Part shown: positions 1-11,400 of the stretch, piece after piece | Layout: each line of letters opens with the position of its first letter | Position numbering within the stretch: position 1 is the first letter of the stretch | DNA from: Cordylochernes scorpioides | Lineage: Eukaryota; Arthropoda; Arachnida; Pseudoscorpiones; Chernetidae | Direction: 5' to 3' | DNA: 64,000 nucleotides | Assembly: GCA_030710605.1 (NCBI GenBank) | Contig: CP092877.1 | Location: 1,820,936-1,884,935 of the forward strand | Translations under genes and position numbers: made by a program | The notes under the pieces: model-generated | Database searches by the model: none | What the model saw: only the letters and a program-made list of their open reading frames with translations | Told to the model about the DNA's origin: nothing

Positions 1-780
1 CAAAATTTCATGGTTTCCTTAGAAACCTGTCGCACAGTTTAAAATAGGCAAAGCGAGACTCATTCGATAAATTGAACTGATAATTTTTTTTTAGCATAAG
101 GAGAGTAGAAAGCTTGTGTTTTTATTTTTGAAAAAGAAAAGTTTATGCTTATAATGGTTTAATTTTTGATATACCTTCTTCTCTATAATGTGTTATGTGT
201 GTGAATTGGTATGCATTTAAGATCCTATTTCTCTAAACATTTCCCAAAGACATCGCTCAGAAGATTATTTAAAGTGGCGAGCAATATGAAGAATAGAAGA
301 TGAACATGCTCAAGCTGAGGTAGCATTAAATAGATAAAACGTGTTGTCTTAAAAACTTTATATTCAATTTAATAATAAAAAAATATTGTTAGAGAGAAGA
401 ATTACAGAAGGGCATCTGATCTCAAGATCTCGAGGAATGGACATTTAGCTCTGACAGCTAGGTGCCGCAAGCCCCTGATAACTTCTCAACGCTTTTCTCC
501 CCCCGCTTTCCTCGCGGGGTGTTGTCAGAATTGTCATTCAATTGGAAGATTGCTTGGTTTCGCCTTTTATGGCTCTTAGCCAATTATGTTGCAAATTCAA
601 TTTAATTGGAGCTGAATTTTTGCCTCTTCTATTGTTAAAGTTGAGCTATTTAGGGTTGCTGTAAAACGTAGATGTTGAATATATCGGGATTTAAATGTAG
701 CAATGGTTGGGAGGTTTAAAGAAAAGGACGCTAGTTATGATATTGGTATTGATTATGTTTGGCCCCATATGGTTACATGA
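1..780. other. AT-rich non-coding stretch
   Basis: I see no gene here: no long open frame, and no exon with splice sites that fits the neighbouring exchanger gene. It may be an older, unrecognised part of the LTR-element relic that follows, because that similarity fades towards the left rather than stopping sharply. Confidence 0.35.
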
Positions 781-2540
781 ATATAAGTGTAGTTGATAGA
801 ACCTAGGGTGATGTATCGGTTGTGGTGTGATATATGTTTATGGCATATGAAATGTAGTTTTCTCGGTGTTCGTAGGTCGGCGTGTTTTGACCTTAGTTGT
901 GACTCAGTAAAGGTATTTTCTAAATTGATTTTAGGTTAGATATGTTATGAAAGATGTGACCTTCGAAGTGGACACGCTTTGGGGTGTAAAAAAGATGTGT
1001 CAAAGGAAAAATGAAAGAATCTGTGGCCTGAAAGGTGAAAAAAGTTTTGTTGGGTTGCGCTATGATACGTTTAAGAAAAAAAAAAGTAATTTGAATGGTG
1101 TCAGGTGAAGTCATTGTTTTGGTGCAAAATCTAACCTGTTTTACCAGGAATAACAAGTTTACTGAAGTCATAAGTGGTGGTTGTACGAACATACAACACG
1201 AGTTTTTGAATGTTGGTGATGTGGTGCGTTTATTAGCAAAATTTTGTGGCGACGATGTGGAGCTCGTGTGGCTTGCGATTAGATTGGTTTGTGTCGCGCG
1301 AAAATAATTATTGCCGTGTTAAAGATGTGTGAGGGTGTTAAAATGTTTGTTGAAAAAATGTGTTTAAAATTAATTGTGAGCGAAAAATTCTATAGTAGGG
1401 ACGAGAAGATGTAATTTATGCTCGAAATATAATGGTGGTAAGAAGTTTGGCGGACGGTGACCCAATTTAGCTACTGGAGTGAAGTGAACAGGGTCCCCGG
1501 TTTTTATCTTCAACTTGGGGGGACAGATGTTTGTCTAGTTATGATTTTGGAGATATTGTATCCTGCGATTTCTGGTATTAAGAAATGTTGTTTCACCTAT
1601 GATTGTTAGTAAGATAACAAGAATTGTCATTGAAATAAGGAAGTGGCAAAGTAGTAAAAAACGAATTTAAATTTGGAGAATTCACATTTAATGGTGAAAA
1701 TAAGTATAAAGATAATATTTTAAAATAAACACGAAAAAAAATTAAATTTACAATATGATAAAAAGTAAATAATAATGATTTTTTTCAAGTTGTAGATTTG
1801 TATAATGCATTATATGTAAATTTATGAAAGGCATGTAAAATTAGCAAATTGATAAAAATGTGTAATTATCGAATAGTCTTTTTTTGTAAAATTAAATAGA
1901 AATTTAAAAATTTGAATTGAAAATTGCATCGAAAATAAAATAAAAAGGTAAGAAATTAATAAATCGACGTGAACAAAGTTGTGAGATTGAGGTGGATATA
2001 GGAAAGTTTTAAAAACTCACAGTTGATTCAGTCAGGTGCCTTGATCTTTGGTTGTCGTCCTGCTGACGTGGAAGGGTTCGATGTAGAGCTTGTAGGAAGA
2101 AGCTTGTAGCTTCTGTACAGTTGATTGCGGAATGTTGCCTCTTATTTGGGGATAGTATGTTCGGCTGTATAGTCGGAGTTGCCAGCTTGCTCTTTCATCT
2201 TTCGCTTCCTCTCGCATCTCTCTCCTTCATTGCTCTATCCTGTCGGCTTTCGATTTCTCCTGTGATAACCAAGATGACAATCAGGTGTGGAGAGCTTTCC
2301 AAAACTTCTCTGCACCTTGGAAGATGACAATTCACAGTTTTCACAGAGTACAGGCAGTCATGGTCGAGGCAGAATTGAAGACTTGGGATGGTCCACACAA
2401 AGAACGGAGGACACAGTTGTACTGGGAAAATTCCGTAAACAGAAAGAGTTGAGCTAGCAAAGAAAGATGGAGATGGTTAAGTGGAGAAGATTGCTCACTG
2501 GTTTATGGTGGCATCATAGGATGGAATGACAAAGACTTCC
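781..2540 (-). mobile_element. Relic of non-coding LTR element (same family as 55267-60445)
   Basis: Blocks of this region match the 57800-59930 part of the LTR element in the right arm in the same order. Examples are a 'tttctcggtgttcgtag' block, 'gctgacgtggaa', 'gcttgtag', and the LTR block 'tctgcaccttggaaga' through 'caggcagtc'. The left part matches its internal region, and about 2270-2530 matches the start of its LTR. The boundary motif 'atcctgtcgg' near 2236-2245 corresponds to the 'atcctgtcga' that adjoins the LTR of the intact copy. Similarity is patchy with many indels, so this is an old copy. No coding capacity is visible. The minus orientation is inferred from the intact relative. 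Confidence 0.55.
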
Positions 2541-2880
2541 GCGGACTTGGAAGTACCGATGCATTTGAAATGTGCATCATACACAGCCATCGCGTGTGTA
2601 TTTGTATATATGATATATAAATATTGTTACGGCGACCTTCAAATGAAAGATCCGGCATAGCAACAAGGTGGCGAAGACCATTGAAGCACACTGGTGCACG
2701 CCAGGAAAATCAGATACGAAGGATAGAGGCGCGCTTGACGAGTGGCACAAGTCTGTTTCCTTGTCCTGGTTGATGCCAGCTGCTGTTCTTTGTTTTGTGT
2801 ACATAGCTCGAGAACAGAGATCCTTGTCGGGTCCGCGTACTCATTTGATCATCCTGATGCGGAAACAACACAACAAATGA
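2541..2880. other. Non-coding stretch, possible LTR end
   Basis: No gene is recognised. The stretch leads directly into a gypsy-type relic, and its last bases (about 2860-2880, 'aacaacacaacaaatgatg') look like the end of an LTR followed by a primer-binding-like segment ('tgatgtcagaaccgggt'). No partner LTR was found, so the LTR reading is tentative. Confidence 0.25.
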
Positions 2881-2936
2881 TGTCAGAACCGGGTTATCTG
2901 TTTTTTTTTTTTTTTTTTTAAGAAATTCTAGGTATC

Positions 2937-3900
2937 AATGGCAACTAGAAGAATGGCAGCGGAAAAATCACAACTCCTACAGATTCTCTGGAATGAAGGG
3001 ACTATCCAAGAAATATTTGGAACTCTCTCAGCAATATTCGACATTTAAAGAAAAACTCTCTTAAAAATTTGATAAAGTTCTGCAGCCTTTGAAGAAAACT
3101 TTCTAGTAAGCTCGAGCAACAATCAGCATCATTAAGAGAAGAAGTTGCTGAATAGTTGGAAGCTCTCAAGAAGTGGGTCTTGGGAGCTAAAAGCAGACTA
3201 TCTGCTGTTATAAACGACTATCAAACTCGAATAGACGACGCTTCAAAAGGCAAACAAAAGGCTCGGCTCCTTCCTCAAAACAATATATTGCCAAATGGTT
3301 CCTACAACCGACTCGCCATTTGGCTCGGACCTTTCTGCGCGAAATACGACCAGCTTCAAAGTAAAGCCTCCCACCTTCGCTTCGTAAGCAACGTTCAGGA
3401 CGCAGTTCGAAGTTGTCGCTCGAGTCAACGGATGGTCCGAGATCGAGATGGCGGGTGCTTTGGCTGCTTCTCTTCAAGGTCCAGCCGCCGATATTCTAGG
3501 GACAATACCCTTGGAGCGACAGCTCGTTTATGGAAATTTGGTAGACTCTTTAAGTAGAAGATGAGGAAGCGAAAATTATCAGCAGCTTCACGCAGTTCGT
3601 TTCCGAAATAAAACTCGAACTAAAGGTGAATTATTGCAAGTTATCAATGATCTTCAGAGGCTATCAAGGCTTGGTATTTCCCGTCTTGCACGAAAAATAT
3701 TCAAGATTTTTTAAAACCCAGCAACATTTCGAAGAATCCCTCCTAACCCTCAAAAGCGGCGATATGTTCGGCTATCAACCCTTCTCTACTCTCCAAGAAA
3801 CTCAAGTTTTGTCTATGAATTATGAAGCGTCACAAAAAGCTTCAAGAGTTCCTCTTCGATTTGTTCGTTAAATAGAATTTAGTGAAAGTCATCCAACCAA
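2937..3900 (+). pseudogene. gag-like pseudogene of Ty3/gypsy relic
   Basis: From an ATG at 2937 the translation resembles the retrotransposon gag fold across several frames. The most telling pieces are KPPTFAS near 3364, then a stretch reading VARVNGWSEIEMAGALAASL (about 3410-3470), QGPAADILGTIP, and a later RFRNKTRTKGE block (about 3598-3626). These match the arrangement of gypsy gag proteins: a 'KPPxF' start, an 'NGW..E.A..LA..LQG.A' core, and a 'GE.L..L..D.QRL' end. Several stops and at least two frame changes interrupt it. No CCHC zinc knuckle is evident downstream. It is non-functional. Confidence 0.7.
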
Positions 3901-4169
3901 ATATCCTCTTCAACGTCGACGCATATCATTTTTTTAAAAATTAAGTCAGATGCAGGAGATGCAATAAAGGATATCTGCAACGGAAATATTCCCAAACTAT
4001 TCCAAAGACACAAAATAACGGATCCTTAGCAACCAGGGAAACGACAATGAAACAACTTCGCTGGGTAGGGGTCGGCTCAACTACAAAGACAATCCCCAAT
4101 CAAAGCCATCCGGGCTCTGCTCTTTCAGGAAATAATGATGGCTTTTTATTGTATGGGAGTGTTTGAAGA

Positions 4170-4525
4170 ACTTCTTGCTGCATGGTCATCGACACCGGAT
4201 CAAGCACCCCATCCCTCGAACTGGTTTCTTGAATCATCAAAACCCCGCAGTTAAAATTACCTGAAATGTCTCTCCATCACTACATCAACCGTGGAACAAA
4301 CACCGATACCTCATCGAATGCTCCTCGAACTGCAAATTGGTGACCACATCTATCAGCATCCTGGGCATGTAGCTGATATTATTGACAATGTCGTTTTTGG
4401 ACTTGATATACGAAGAAAAGTTGGATTCTGTATAGGTTTACGACAAGGTCTTCTACGTTCTGCGACTGAGGAAATTCCTATTTTAAATGGTAGACCAATG
4501 GAATGCCCGCAAGCCTACTGAGTTG
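4170..4525 (+). pseudogene. Retroviral-type aspartic protease relic
   Basis: The frame around 4185-4215 reads VIDTGSSTP, the aspartic protease active-site triad DTG with its usual context. After a frame change, 4300-4520 reads LELQIGDHIYQHPGHVADII followed by a GLD motif and LRSATEEIPIL, as in the C-terminal half of gypsy proteases. The two halves are in different frames and contain stops, so no working enzyme is made. It lies between the gag-like and RT-like segments, as expected for gypsy polyproteins. Confidence 0.65.
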
Positions 4526-4779
4526 TGGTCAGGGACGATGTAGAAATCCCACCATACATTGTCAGAAGAAGATTAAAGACCTCGAAATTACCGTTTCACA
4601 TTTTCATTTCAGAAGGAAGTAAGTCTGAAGTTGGAGTCAATTGTTAAAGAATTGATCGATACTCAAAGCAAGTCCATTCCTGTTCTTATTATAAGCTTAT
4701 ACGAGTCTTCTAAAAGTTGTTCGAAGATTATGGGAGGACAAAATACTCAGCATAGGATCGACACGGAAGAATCTGCTCC

Positions 4780-5420
4780 CATTCAATAGGCGTCAAGACG
4801 AATTTCCTTTGTTCGATGACGAGAGGTGGACTCTCTCGCGAAATAGATGTTGAATCAAGAAGTCATCGAGCCATCTTCTGATACCTTGACATCGCCATTA
4901 GTGCTTGTCAAGAGGAAAAAATGGATTTATCCCTTTATTTGTTAACTACCAACAACTAAACGACACATGTCACAAAAAAGGGGCTCTAACCCTTTTTCCT
5001 GAATAGACACTACCTTTAATGCTCTCTCTGGATCAAAATGGTTCTCTGTTTTAAATATAGAAGTGGATATTTTTCACTACTGAAAATGGCTTGTTGCAAT
5101 TCAATGTGATGTTCTTTGGTCTCTGAAATGCTCCAGCTACTTTAGAATACTTAATGGAATCTGTCCTTCAAGGTTCGCCCTGGGAAACCTGTCTTGCTTA
5201 CTTGGGAGTTATTATTGTTTTAGGGAGAACATTCAACCATCAACCTGACAATATAGAGCAAGTATTTCAGCGTTTTAGAGAAGCCAATATTAAGCTCATC
5301 CTTTCAAAGAAGTCTTTTACTTAGTATACATCATCTCTCCTGATGGCATTCACAAGGACCCATAGAAGACATAAGCTGTTAAAGAATCGCCGGTTTCAAA
5401 GACCTGGCGCAGCTTAGAAG
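4780..5420 (+). pseudogene. Reverse transcriptase relic of Ty3/gypsy element
   Basis: Fragments in changing frames match gypsy RT in order: VIEPSSDTLTSPLVLVKRKK (about 4862-4922), SLDQNGSLF near 5026, then FGLWNAPATLEYLMESVLQG with one frame adjustment (about 5116-5175), LAYLGVIIVLGRTF (5193-5234; the usual YLDDIIV catalytic motif has lost both aspartates), and VFQRFREANIKLILSKKSF near 5260-5320. Loss of the DD pair and several stops make it dead. RNase H and integrase are not recognisable downstream. Confidence 0.75.
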
Positions 5421-5544
5421 ATTTTTGAGTCTCTGCACATTAAAAGACCTCTCCACCATCTTATTGAAGCTAAATCTACATTTATTTGGAAACTTAAGAG
5501 CCAATGGTCATTGGTATTTTGTTGGGATATCCTCAACAAAACAA

Positions 5545-6960
5545 GTAACGTACAGGTTAGTAACAACAGGTTAGAGGCTGCTGCAGTCTTTGCTGCCTGG
5601 TCATCCAGTTCATTGCCTGCAACTCCGCTGTGGCCCTTGACCTAACAGAGGCTGAACTGGGTGCTTGGTCTAGAACCAGAATTATCTCCTCTATCAGAGC
5701 TGATTGGGTTGGACCAAAAACATATTGCTGCCAGGGAAGATCAACAATCAGGCGCAAAAGTTGGTCTTGTGATGGATATTGTCGCGCTTGACCCCTCTCC
5801 GGTTCATAGCGACGACGCCGCTTCCTCCGTTGTGAATCACCTGCCCCGGGCTCCCGTTGCTTTTCCTCTGCAGCTCTACCTAAAGACCTCCGAGAAACAC
5901 CACTCAGGTGGAGCAGCAGCTGCGATGTTGGCGAGAGAGTCATAACAGCAACCGGCACAAGGACTTCAAACCCTCCTCCTCCTTTTATTGTCATTTCTAC
6001 TACACATTACATATAACTAGAATAATAATTAACGGGTATTTACATTACGCTGCCTCCTAGGGCCAATATAAACGTGTATTTACAAACATTTGCCTCAGGA
6101 AACAGGCCCACAGCAGTCGGCGATTCCCACATTATTTCCAGACCGGAAATAGGCGAAAGCGCCATCTATTGGCGGAGGTTGTAGGTGTTTTGAAGGCTTA
6201 TATACGCGACAATATGTATTTAGCGAAAGTTTGCCTTTTCGTAATCTAGGCTGAAGGATATTGGGCGTCGGAAAATAGAGGCATGAAAGAGCAGCTGGGC
6301 CCGACCGAAATTTGAAATGACTATAATTAACTGCCTTGAGGTAAGTCATTCAAACTCAATTATGATGCCAAGTGGAATGCTACCAGTAGGAAAAATGGCT
6401 GAGATATTGGGAGTGTAGGGGCCACCTCGCACTATGCGACGCGCGAAGAGGTATTCCAGACTCCGGAACTGTCGGATGTCTTCTCTAAAAAAAGCGAGAA
6501 TGCCCCAGGCAAAGACCCCATGCGTTTTCCAGCCACAAATGACAGGCCAAAATTCCTCGGATGGTATTTGTGGTGGTGTTTTGTCCAGTATGGTATTTGT
6601 GAGACGGGGAATTATGTAAAGAGTCCGGAGTACAAATTTCTTAAGATGGGAAACGAATTTTCGCGTTTGGTCAAATTCGATTCCCAATAAGGTGATAGGC
6701 TGACCGAGAATCTTTAAACCAGGATCCGGGTTGGGGCGAACTCTTCTTACACTTGAATATGCAGCCCTGTGTCTTCCTTGGGGTTTAGCTGGCGGCCATT
6801 ATCGACCCACCCAGCAGTGATAATATCCATAAAATTGTTGATAGTCCTTTCAGGCAAATGACCACAAACCTGGATTTGGACAGTGAAGTCGTGGGAAAAA
6901 GTCACTAGAAAATTATCTGATTTGAAAGAATAGGAATAGGGCACGAGAGACCACATTTCA
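5545..6960 (-). pseudogene. Decayed non-LTR retrotransposon (RT and RNase H pieces)
   Basis: On the minus strand, 6960 to 6770 reads SDNFLVTFS (a YADDF-type RT active-site region with a substitution) and then NGRQLNPKE, the usual 'G..LNP.KT' motif of LINE RTs. About 6690-6480 reads LGIEFDQTRKFVSHLKK and LRTLYIIPRL, the RT thumb and connection region. At the far end, about 5650-5555 reads VKGHSGVAGNELDDQAAKTA, the C-terminal part of a LINE ribonuclease H. Stops and frameshifts separate the pieces. The order RT, connection, RNase H fits Jockey/I-type elements carrying RNase H; the clade is not resolved. Confidence 0.65.
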
Positions 6961-7764
6961 AAGGTAAGGACTTAACACAGAGGTGTTTCTAGTTGAGAAA
7001 ATATTGTGGCGTTGTATGGCCACGCGTAGTAAGAGACTTCTATATTTTAAAGGAAACTTACACGAGGCAAATCAACGAGGCGATCTAAGCTTTAGACAAT
7101 ATCCGGCCTCCATTTGGTATCTAAAGCCTTGCTGATGTCTTGGCTTATTATCTGAGTCTTCCTTCAGTGTGACTACTTGCTATCAATAAATTTAGTGATT
7201 TTGGCCTAGGTATTTTCTTCATTAGAGCAAACCTTAGTGATATTTACTGGACTTGTGGGAGTGTGCCATGATCATCATGGCTTGATAACAATAACCTAAT
7301 CTACTAACCTAACTTGGAAGAAAGTTATCCAAAAACTTCCTTAAGAGCTCGTTAAACGTCCTCAACTCACGTCCTCTCTTGGTCTGCAAGACTATTTTAT
7401 TTTACCGGCACCTGCAGCAGGTTTTTTCCAACCAACTTGTACATTTCCGTGTCATAGGATCTTGTCCGATCTCACAGTTACCATTTCAATCAATTATTAT
7501 TTTCAATTTTCTCTCATAATTTTTCATTACTCTTTTTTTTTTTAATCCAACACAATCATTCTATCACCACATTTATTAATTTCAACTAGAATACTATTTT
7601 TCTTCTCTACTCACTATATTCTTATACTGGGTAGTCAACCTACCAAGGTTTACCATTGTCGCTCAGGTTGAAATTGTAATATGATGCCTTGAAGAGTCCA
7701 TCCAAGAAAAGTGACGACAAACGTATACATCACTTTTTCTTGTATAATATGTTTATAACTGTTT
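6961..7764. other. Non-coding stretch before LINE insertion
   Basis: No gene is recognised. The stretch holds a degenerate pentamer-like tract ('aacctaatctactaacctaactt', about 7290-7315), AT-rich sequence, and at its right edge the 5' copy of the LINE target duplication (7754-7764). Confidence 0.4.
7754..7764. repeat. 5' target site duplication of LINE
   Basis: The 11 bases 'tataactgttt' here are repeated exactly at 10819-10829, directly after the (GTT)n tail of the LINE. This fixes both ends of the insertion. Confidence 0.8.
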
Positions 7765-7783
7765 AAACATCAGAACTGGGAAG

Positions 7784-8179
7784 TTGGGAGGACTACACAA
7801 TCCACTTAATTTCCAGCTCCCTCTAACATCGGAAAGAAGGGCCAAAGATCATATAATATCATCTCTGTCTAATAGACTTCTTGATTTCCTGGAAGATAAT
7901 TCTTTGACAATAGTTAATGGAAGATCTAGAGGTGATAAAGATGGAGATTTTACATACATATCTGAAAGAGGCTCTTCAACTATTGACTATTGCATACTCT
8001 CACAGGGTTCACTACAAATTTTACTGGACTTCAAAGTCGATGACCAACTGTACTCTGACCACCACCCTTTGGTTTTAACGATAAAAGGCCAAAACTTCAA
8101 TGAGAAAAAACCAAACGGGAAGATTATAATATTACGAGATATAGATGGTCAGCCGATGGACTCGCAATGTTTAAAATGA
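7784..8179 (+). pseudogene. LINE endonuclease domain, C-terminal part
   Basis: The 131-codon frame reads RLLDFLEDNSLTIVNGR, then GDFTYISERGSSTIDYCI and YSDHHPLVL. These are the last conserved blocks of the exonuclease-endonuclease-phosphatase fold used by LINEs to nick the target ('FTY.S..G.S.IDY', 'SDH.P'). The N-terminal catalytic blocks are missing because the element is 5' truncated. It overlaps the RT frame by 13 bases in a different frame, so a frameshift separates two parts of one original protein. Confidence 0.8.
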
Positions 8180-9570
8180 AACTGGAAGAATTGCGGGAAA
8201 AAAACATACCAGCCTCCGATGACCTTATATACACTTTCAATCAGCGAATTTTGGAAGCAATGTCATCTGCAAAAATAACCTACTCAATTAAGGGCGGCCC
8301 CAGGAAATCTAAGCCGTGGTTCGATAAGGACTGCTATGATATGAAAAAACTGGCAAAAGAAAGTCTGAAGAAATATCGTAAAACAAATAGATTGGAAGAC
8401 AGAGAATGTTATGCTTCTTCCAGAAAGAAATATCTCGCTTTATTGGATCTAAAAAGGAAAGGCTTTGATAATGAAAAACAGGAAATACTCAGAAATGCTA
8501 AAGACTCAAAGACCTTCTGGAAAACTATTGCGCTCTACAAAAGCACATCTATAATCCAAGGAGAAATATCTATACAGGACTGGCTGAACTTTTACCGCGA
8601 ACTAATGACTACAGAGAAAAATTTGAGAATTTGTAATTTACATAATGTGATTTCTCAGAACGATCCTTTATTGGACTCAGAGATAACCAATGCAGACATA
8701 TACAAGGAGATAGCTGGTTTGAGGAGTAACAAGGCATGCGGGCCCGATGGCATCCCCAATGAAGTATTAAAAACACTCCCTGATTCGTACATACTGCTGT
8801 TGAAACAACTCTACAATAGTGTTATGACGACTGGAAAATACCCAGCAATTTGGACTAATTCCACTATACACCCAATCTTTAAAAATGGTTATAAGAACAG
8901 CCCCTCCAACTACCGAGGTATTGCACTGATTAGCAATGTATCAAAGCTTTTCACATCAATCCTAAGATCACGACTGGAGGAATGGGTCGAAGGAAGAAGG
9001 GTTATACCCGAAAACCAAGCGGGATTTAGAAAAGGAAGATCATGCATTGACCACATATTTACACTAACTACTTTAATCCAACTATCATTAAGAAAAAAGA
9101 GGGGAAAACTATATGTCTTTTTTGTCGATCTAAGGAAGGCATTTGATACTGTACCTCACTCAATACTTTGGAAAAAACTTTACAACCTAGGCATAAGTTA
9201 CCAATTCATAAGTACGATCAGAAGTTACTACGAACAAGCAACTATAGCTATCAGATGGAAGGGATCATTTACGGAAAGTATTAAGATAAACTCGGGAGTC
9301 CTCCAGGGAGAACCACTTTCCCCACTGCTATTTATATTATTTATCACGGACTTAATCGAAATTTATAATAACTCAGACCTGCCGAGTGTAAATTTGCCAG
9401 AATTTGGAGATATCCATTTATTGCTGTACGCCGACGACATAGCAATTATAGGTGAGTCCAGGATGAACCTCCAAAAGAAGATCAAAATACTGAAAGAATA
9501 TCTCGATGAGAACTTAATGACACTAAATGAGTCCAAGTCAAAGATTATGGTGTTTCGTAATGGAGGGTAA
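8167..9570 (+). pseudogene. LINE reverse transcriptase
   Basis: This 467-codon open frame contains the RT motifs in order: NKACGPDGIPNEVLK (template grip), YRGIALISNVSKLF, GFRKGRSCIDHIFTL, FVDLRKAFDTVPH (first catalytic Asp), GVLQGEPLSPLLFILFITDL, LLLYADDIAII (catalytic Asp pair), and LNESKSKIMVF. It would prime cDNA synthesis from nicked genomic DNA. The palm and finger core is intact over its whole length. The frame is lost at about 9570 and the protein continues in another frame, so this copy is probably inactive unless the break is a sequencing error. Confidence 0.88.
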
Positions 9571-9781
9571 ACCCTCAAATAAGGATAGATGGTTCTGGAA
9601 TGATAAACCCATAACAATAACTTCAAGATATACATACTTGGGATTCCCTCTGACACCAACAATAACAACTACTCACCCGGCAAATTACTTTAAAGGAAAA
9701 GCACTTACAGCAATTAACGCCACACACCCAATATTAATAAAATCAAAAGCAAAGTCAATAAATTATCACCAAACTCTTTGA
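9571..9781 (+). pseudogene. LINE RT thumb segment in shifted frame
   Basis: The frame continuing from the RT reads WFWNDKPITITSRYTYLGFP, the usual 'YLG' block following the LINE RT active site, then KSKAKSINYHQTL before a stop at 9779. It is separated from the RT by one frame change and from the C-terminal segment by another. Confidence 0.7.
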
Positions 9782-9803
9782 TACAATAGCGAGAGCTGTC
9801 CTG

Positions 9804-10517
9804 ATGTATGCCGCTCCATTGTGGGCAACAGAGCATAAAGACTTATTGGATAGTATACAAGACATATTTATCCGTAGGTTCCTGAATCTGCCCAGATACA
9901 CTCCAGGCTACCTAATCAGATTAGAAACCGGTCGTATCTCATTGAGTGTAACAGCCTTAAAATTAACCCTGAAGTATTGGCTGCGGGTGTTGAATATGAG
10001 CAGTGACAGATTGCCACGTATATGTTTTAATAGAACACGGGAACTGTCTAATGCTTCGGGCACACCCATCGGTTTCATTAAAAAGCTCACCAATCTGCTT
10101 AACAATAATGGATCCCCTGCACTTGTTTCCTGTGATGACCCTGAAACGCTGAGGAGCGCGATTACAGGGCTCTTAAAAACAGCGGCAGACCAATCTATAC
10201 AAAACGACCTTACAAGAATGGATAAATCTAAGCTATACTCTCACTACAAAGACATTCACATATCTTTCATGACGGAGGGATACCTTTTAGGAGATTTTTC
10301 TTTCCCGGTTGTAAGACTACTCGCACAAGTTAGAATACTTTCAAGTTTTTTTAGAGAAAACCACACCAAGATGCTCTGCGGTGAGGACCCGACTTGTACC
10401 TTCTGTAATTCAAAACTAAAAAATGAAATCACTCACTATATTTTTGATTGCCCTGCTCTGAAAGAAGAACCCTTATGCTCAAAACTGGGCAACTCTGTGC
10501 TTCACTTCCATCAATAA
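9804..10517 (+). pseudogene. LINE C-terminal domain with Cys/His cluster
   Basis: A 237-codon frame starts MYAAPLWATEHKDLLDSIQ, the 'Y.APLW' and 'Q..F.R..L.LP' region that follows the RT thumb in LINEs. Near the end it has CTFCNSKLKNEITHYIFDCP, a C-x2-C-x8-H-x4-C cluster typical of non-LTR element C-termini and probably nucleic-acid binding. It ends with a stop at 10515-10517, so the natural C-terminus seems preserved. It originally belonged to the same polypeptide as the RT. Confidence 0.75.
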
Positions 10518-10818
10518 TTGACAATATGACCCAGAATAAGTATGTTGCTACGGCGTTTTATGGTTTCCACAAGTCCATATCTCAGAAGAAGGCCAAGTAA
10601 TACTCACTCCTCACTTTCTTACTGCTACTCTTTTTGTGTTGATTTCTTGCTTCTCTCTTTCTTTTTTTTTTTTTATTTTCTTGTTTTTTTTTTTCTTTTT
10701 CTTCTTACTCTGTATATATCGTTATTTCCTTTGTCTCACTGCTTTGTTCTTATGCATACCTCTGGTGAATCCTGTATAGGGTCAGTGACCCTAAATAAAG
10801 GCTTTTTGTTGTTGTTGT

Positions 10819-10829
10819 TATAACTGTTT
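10819..10829. repeat. 3' target site duplication of LINE
   Basis: Exact copy of 7754-7764, placed directly after the (GTT)n tail. Confidence 0.8.
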
Positions 10830-10974
10830 CGGTTAAAAAAAAAATGTAAATCGACGCAATTATCCCAAGCCGGGATATCGCGTTTTATGTGTTGAAATAA
10901 ATAAAATGATAATAATAATAATAAAAATAACAAATGAAAACATTAAGACGCGAATGTTTCTTTTCACAAATAAA

Positions 10975-11080
10975 TCAATTTTCTACTGTCCTTACTGCGA
11001 TGAAAAAATATTGGGAGGGCTTGACTAATCAGTGGTGAACCCTCCATGCGGTTTCGCCAATTTAATCTACCAAACCGCTT
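10975..11080. repeat. MITE fragment (GGGAGGG/CCCTCCC family)
   Basis: Contains 'ttttctactgtccttactgc', then 'gggagggcttgactaatcag' and 'gtggtgaaccctcc'. The same ordered blocks occur at 18430-18530, 33185-33330, 40045-40130 and 41270-41345. The full palindromic form is at 33156-33345; this copy carries only one arm and the loop. Confidence 0.65.
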
Positions 11081-11228
11081 CTTTAGAGCTCTAATATATT
11101 CTAATAGATCTTTCTGCTTATATATGGTACATTGAAATGTGGAATATTAGAAATGGTATTTAAGAAAACTATGGGCATAAGGAAGAGTATAATTACATTT
11201 AAATAATGTACACATTGAAATGTTCCAG

Positions 11229-11400
11229 GGTGATCATGGTGTGCAACTTCAGTCCGCTGTTGGGTCGCGTGGGACACAAGATTAGCTGGAAGATTGTGGT
11301 GATGATAATCTGGTCCGGGCTGCGCGGCATCATCGTCTTCGCCCTGACTCTCTCCATCACCAACGTCAAGGACTTCTTCGGTGATGACGACACCAAATTT
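11229..11400 (+). CDS. SLC9C1: SLC9C exon: NHE membrane-domain helices
   Basis: Acceptor 'tgttccag', donor 'gtgagt'. After one base completing a codon it reads MVCNFSPLLGRVGHKISWK and then IIWSGLRGIIVFALTLSI, the conserved helix pair near the end of the NHE transport domain ('W.GLRG....AL.L'), followed by an acidic GDDD loop. It is the first exon of the gene that I can see in the window. Confidence 0.85.

Larger units (their letters stand above)
2880..5540 (+). mobile_element. Decayed Ty3/gypsy retrotransposon (gag-pro-pol relic)
   Basis: Gag, protease and reverse transcriptase signatures occur in the right order on the + strand but are broken by many stops and frameshifts. A poly-T tract at about 2901-2919 follows a primer-binding-like segment. 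Pol decays after the RT region at about 5420-5540, where an unrelated LINE relic begins on the other strand. This is an inactive fossil. No matching pair of LTRs was identified, so the ends are approximate. Confidence 0.75.
7765..10818 (+). mobile_element. 5'-truncated non-LTR retrotransposon (LINE)
   Basis: The insertion is bounded by an exact 11-bp duplication. It contains the C-terminal part of an apurinic-type endonuclease, a full reverse transcriptase, a C-terminal cysteine/histidine domain, a pyrimidine-rich 3' UTR (about 10600-10740), and a tail 'aataaaggctttttgttgttg'. The same tail family appears in reverse at 31146, 31300 and 39630, so this LINE has seeded several 3' ends here. The exact target duplication means a recent insertion, yet the coding region shows frame breaks near 8160, 9565 and 9785. 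These could be decay or uncorrected indels in the assembly. The clade was not assigned. Confidence 0.88.

Noticed and set aside
3208..3477. Minus-strand frames over the gag relic
   Set aside because: Shadows of the + strand gag-like sequence.
5661..5945. 94-codon + frame near the LINE relic
   Set aside because: Lies antisense to the LINE relic region and shows no recognisable motif or splice support.
7290..7320. Telomere-like 'ctaatctactaacctaactt' tract
   Set aside because: Too short and irregular to be an interstitial telomere.
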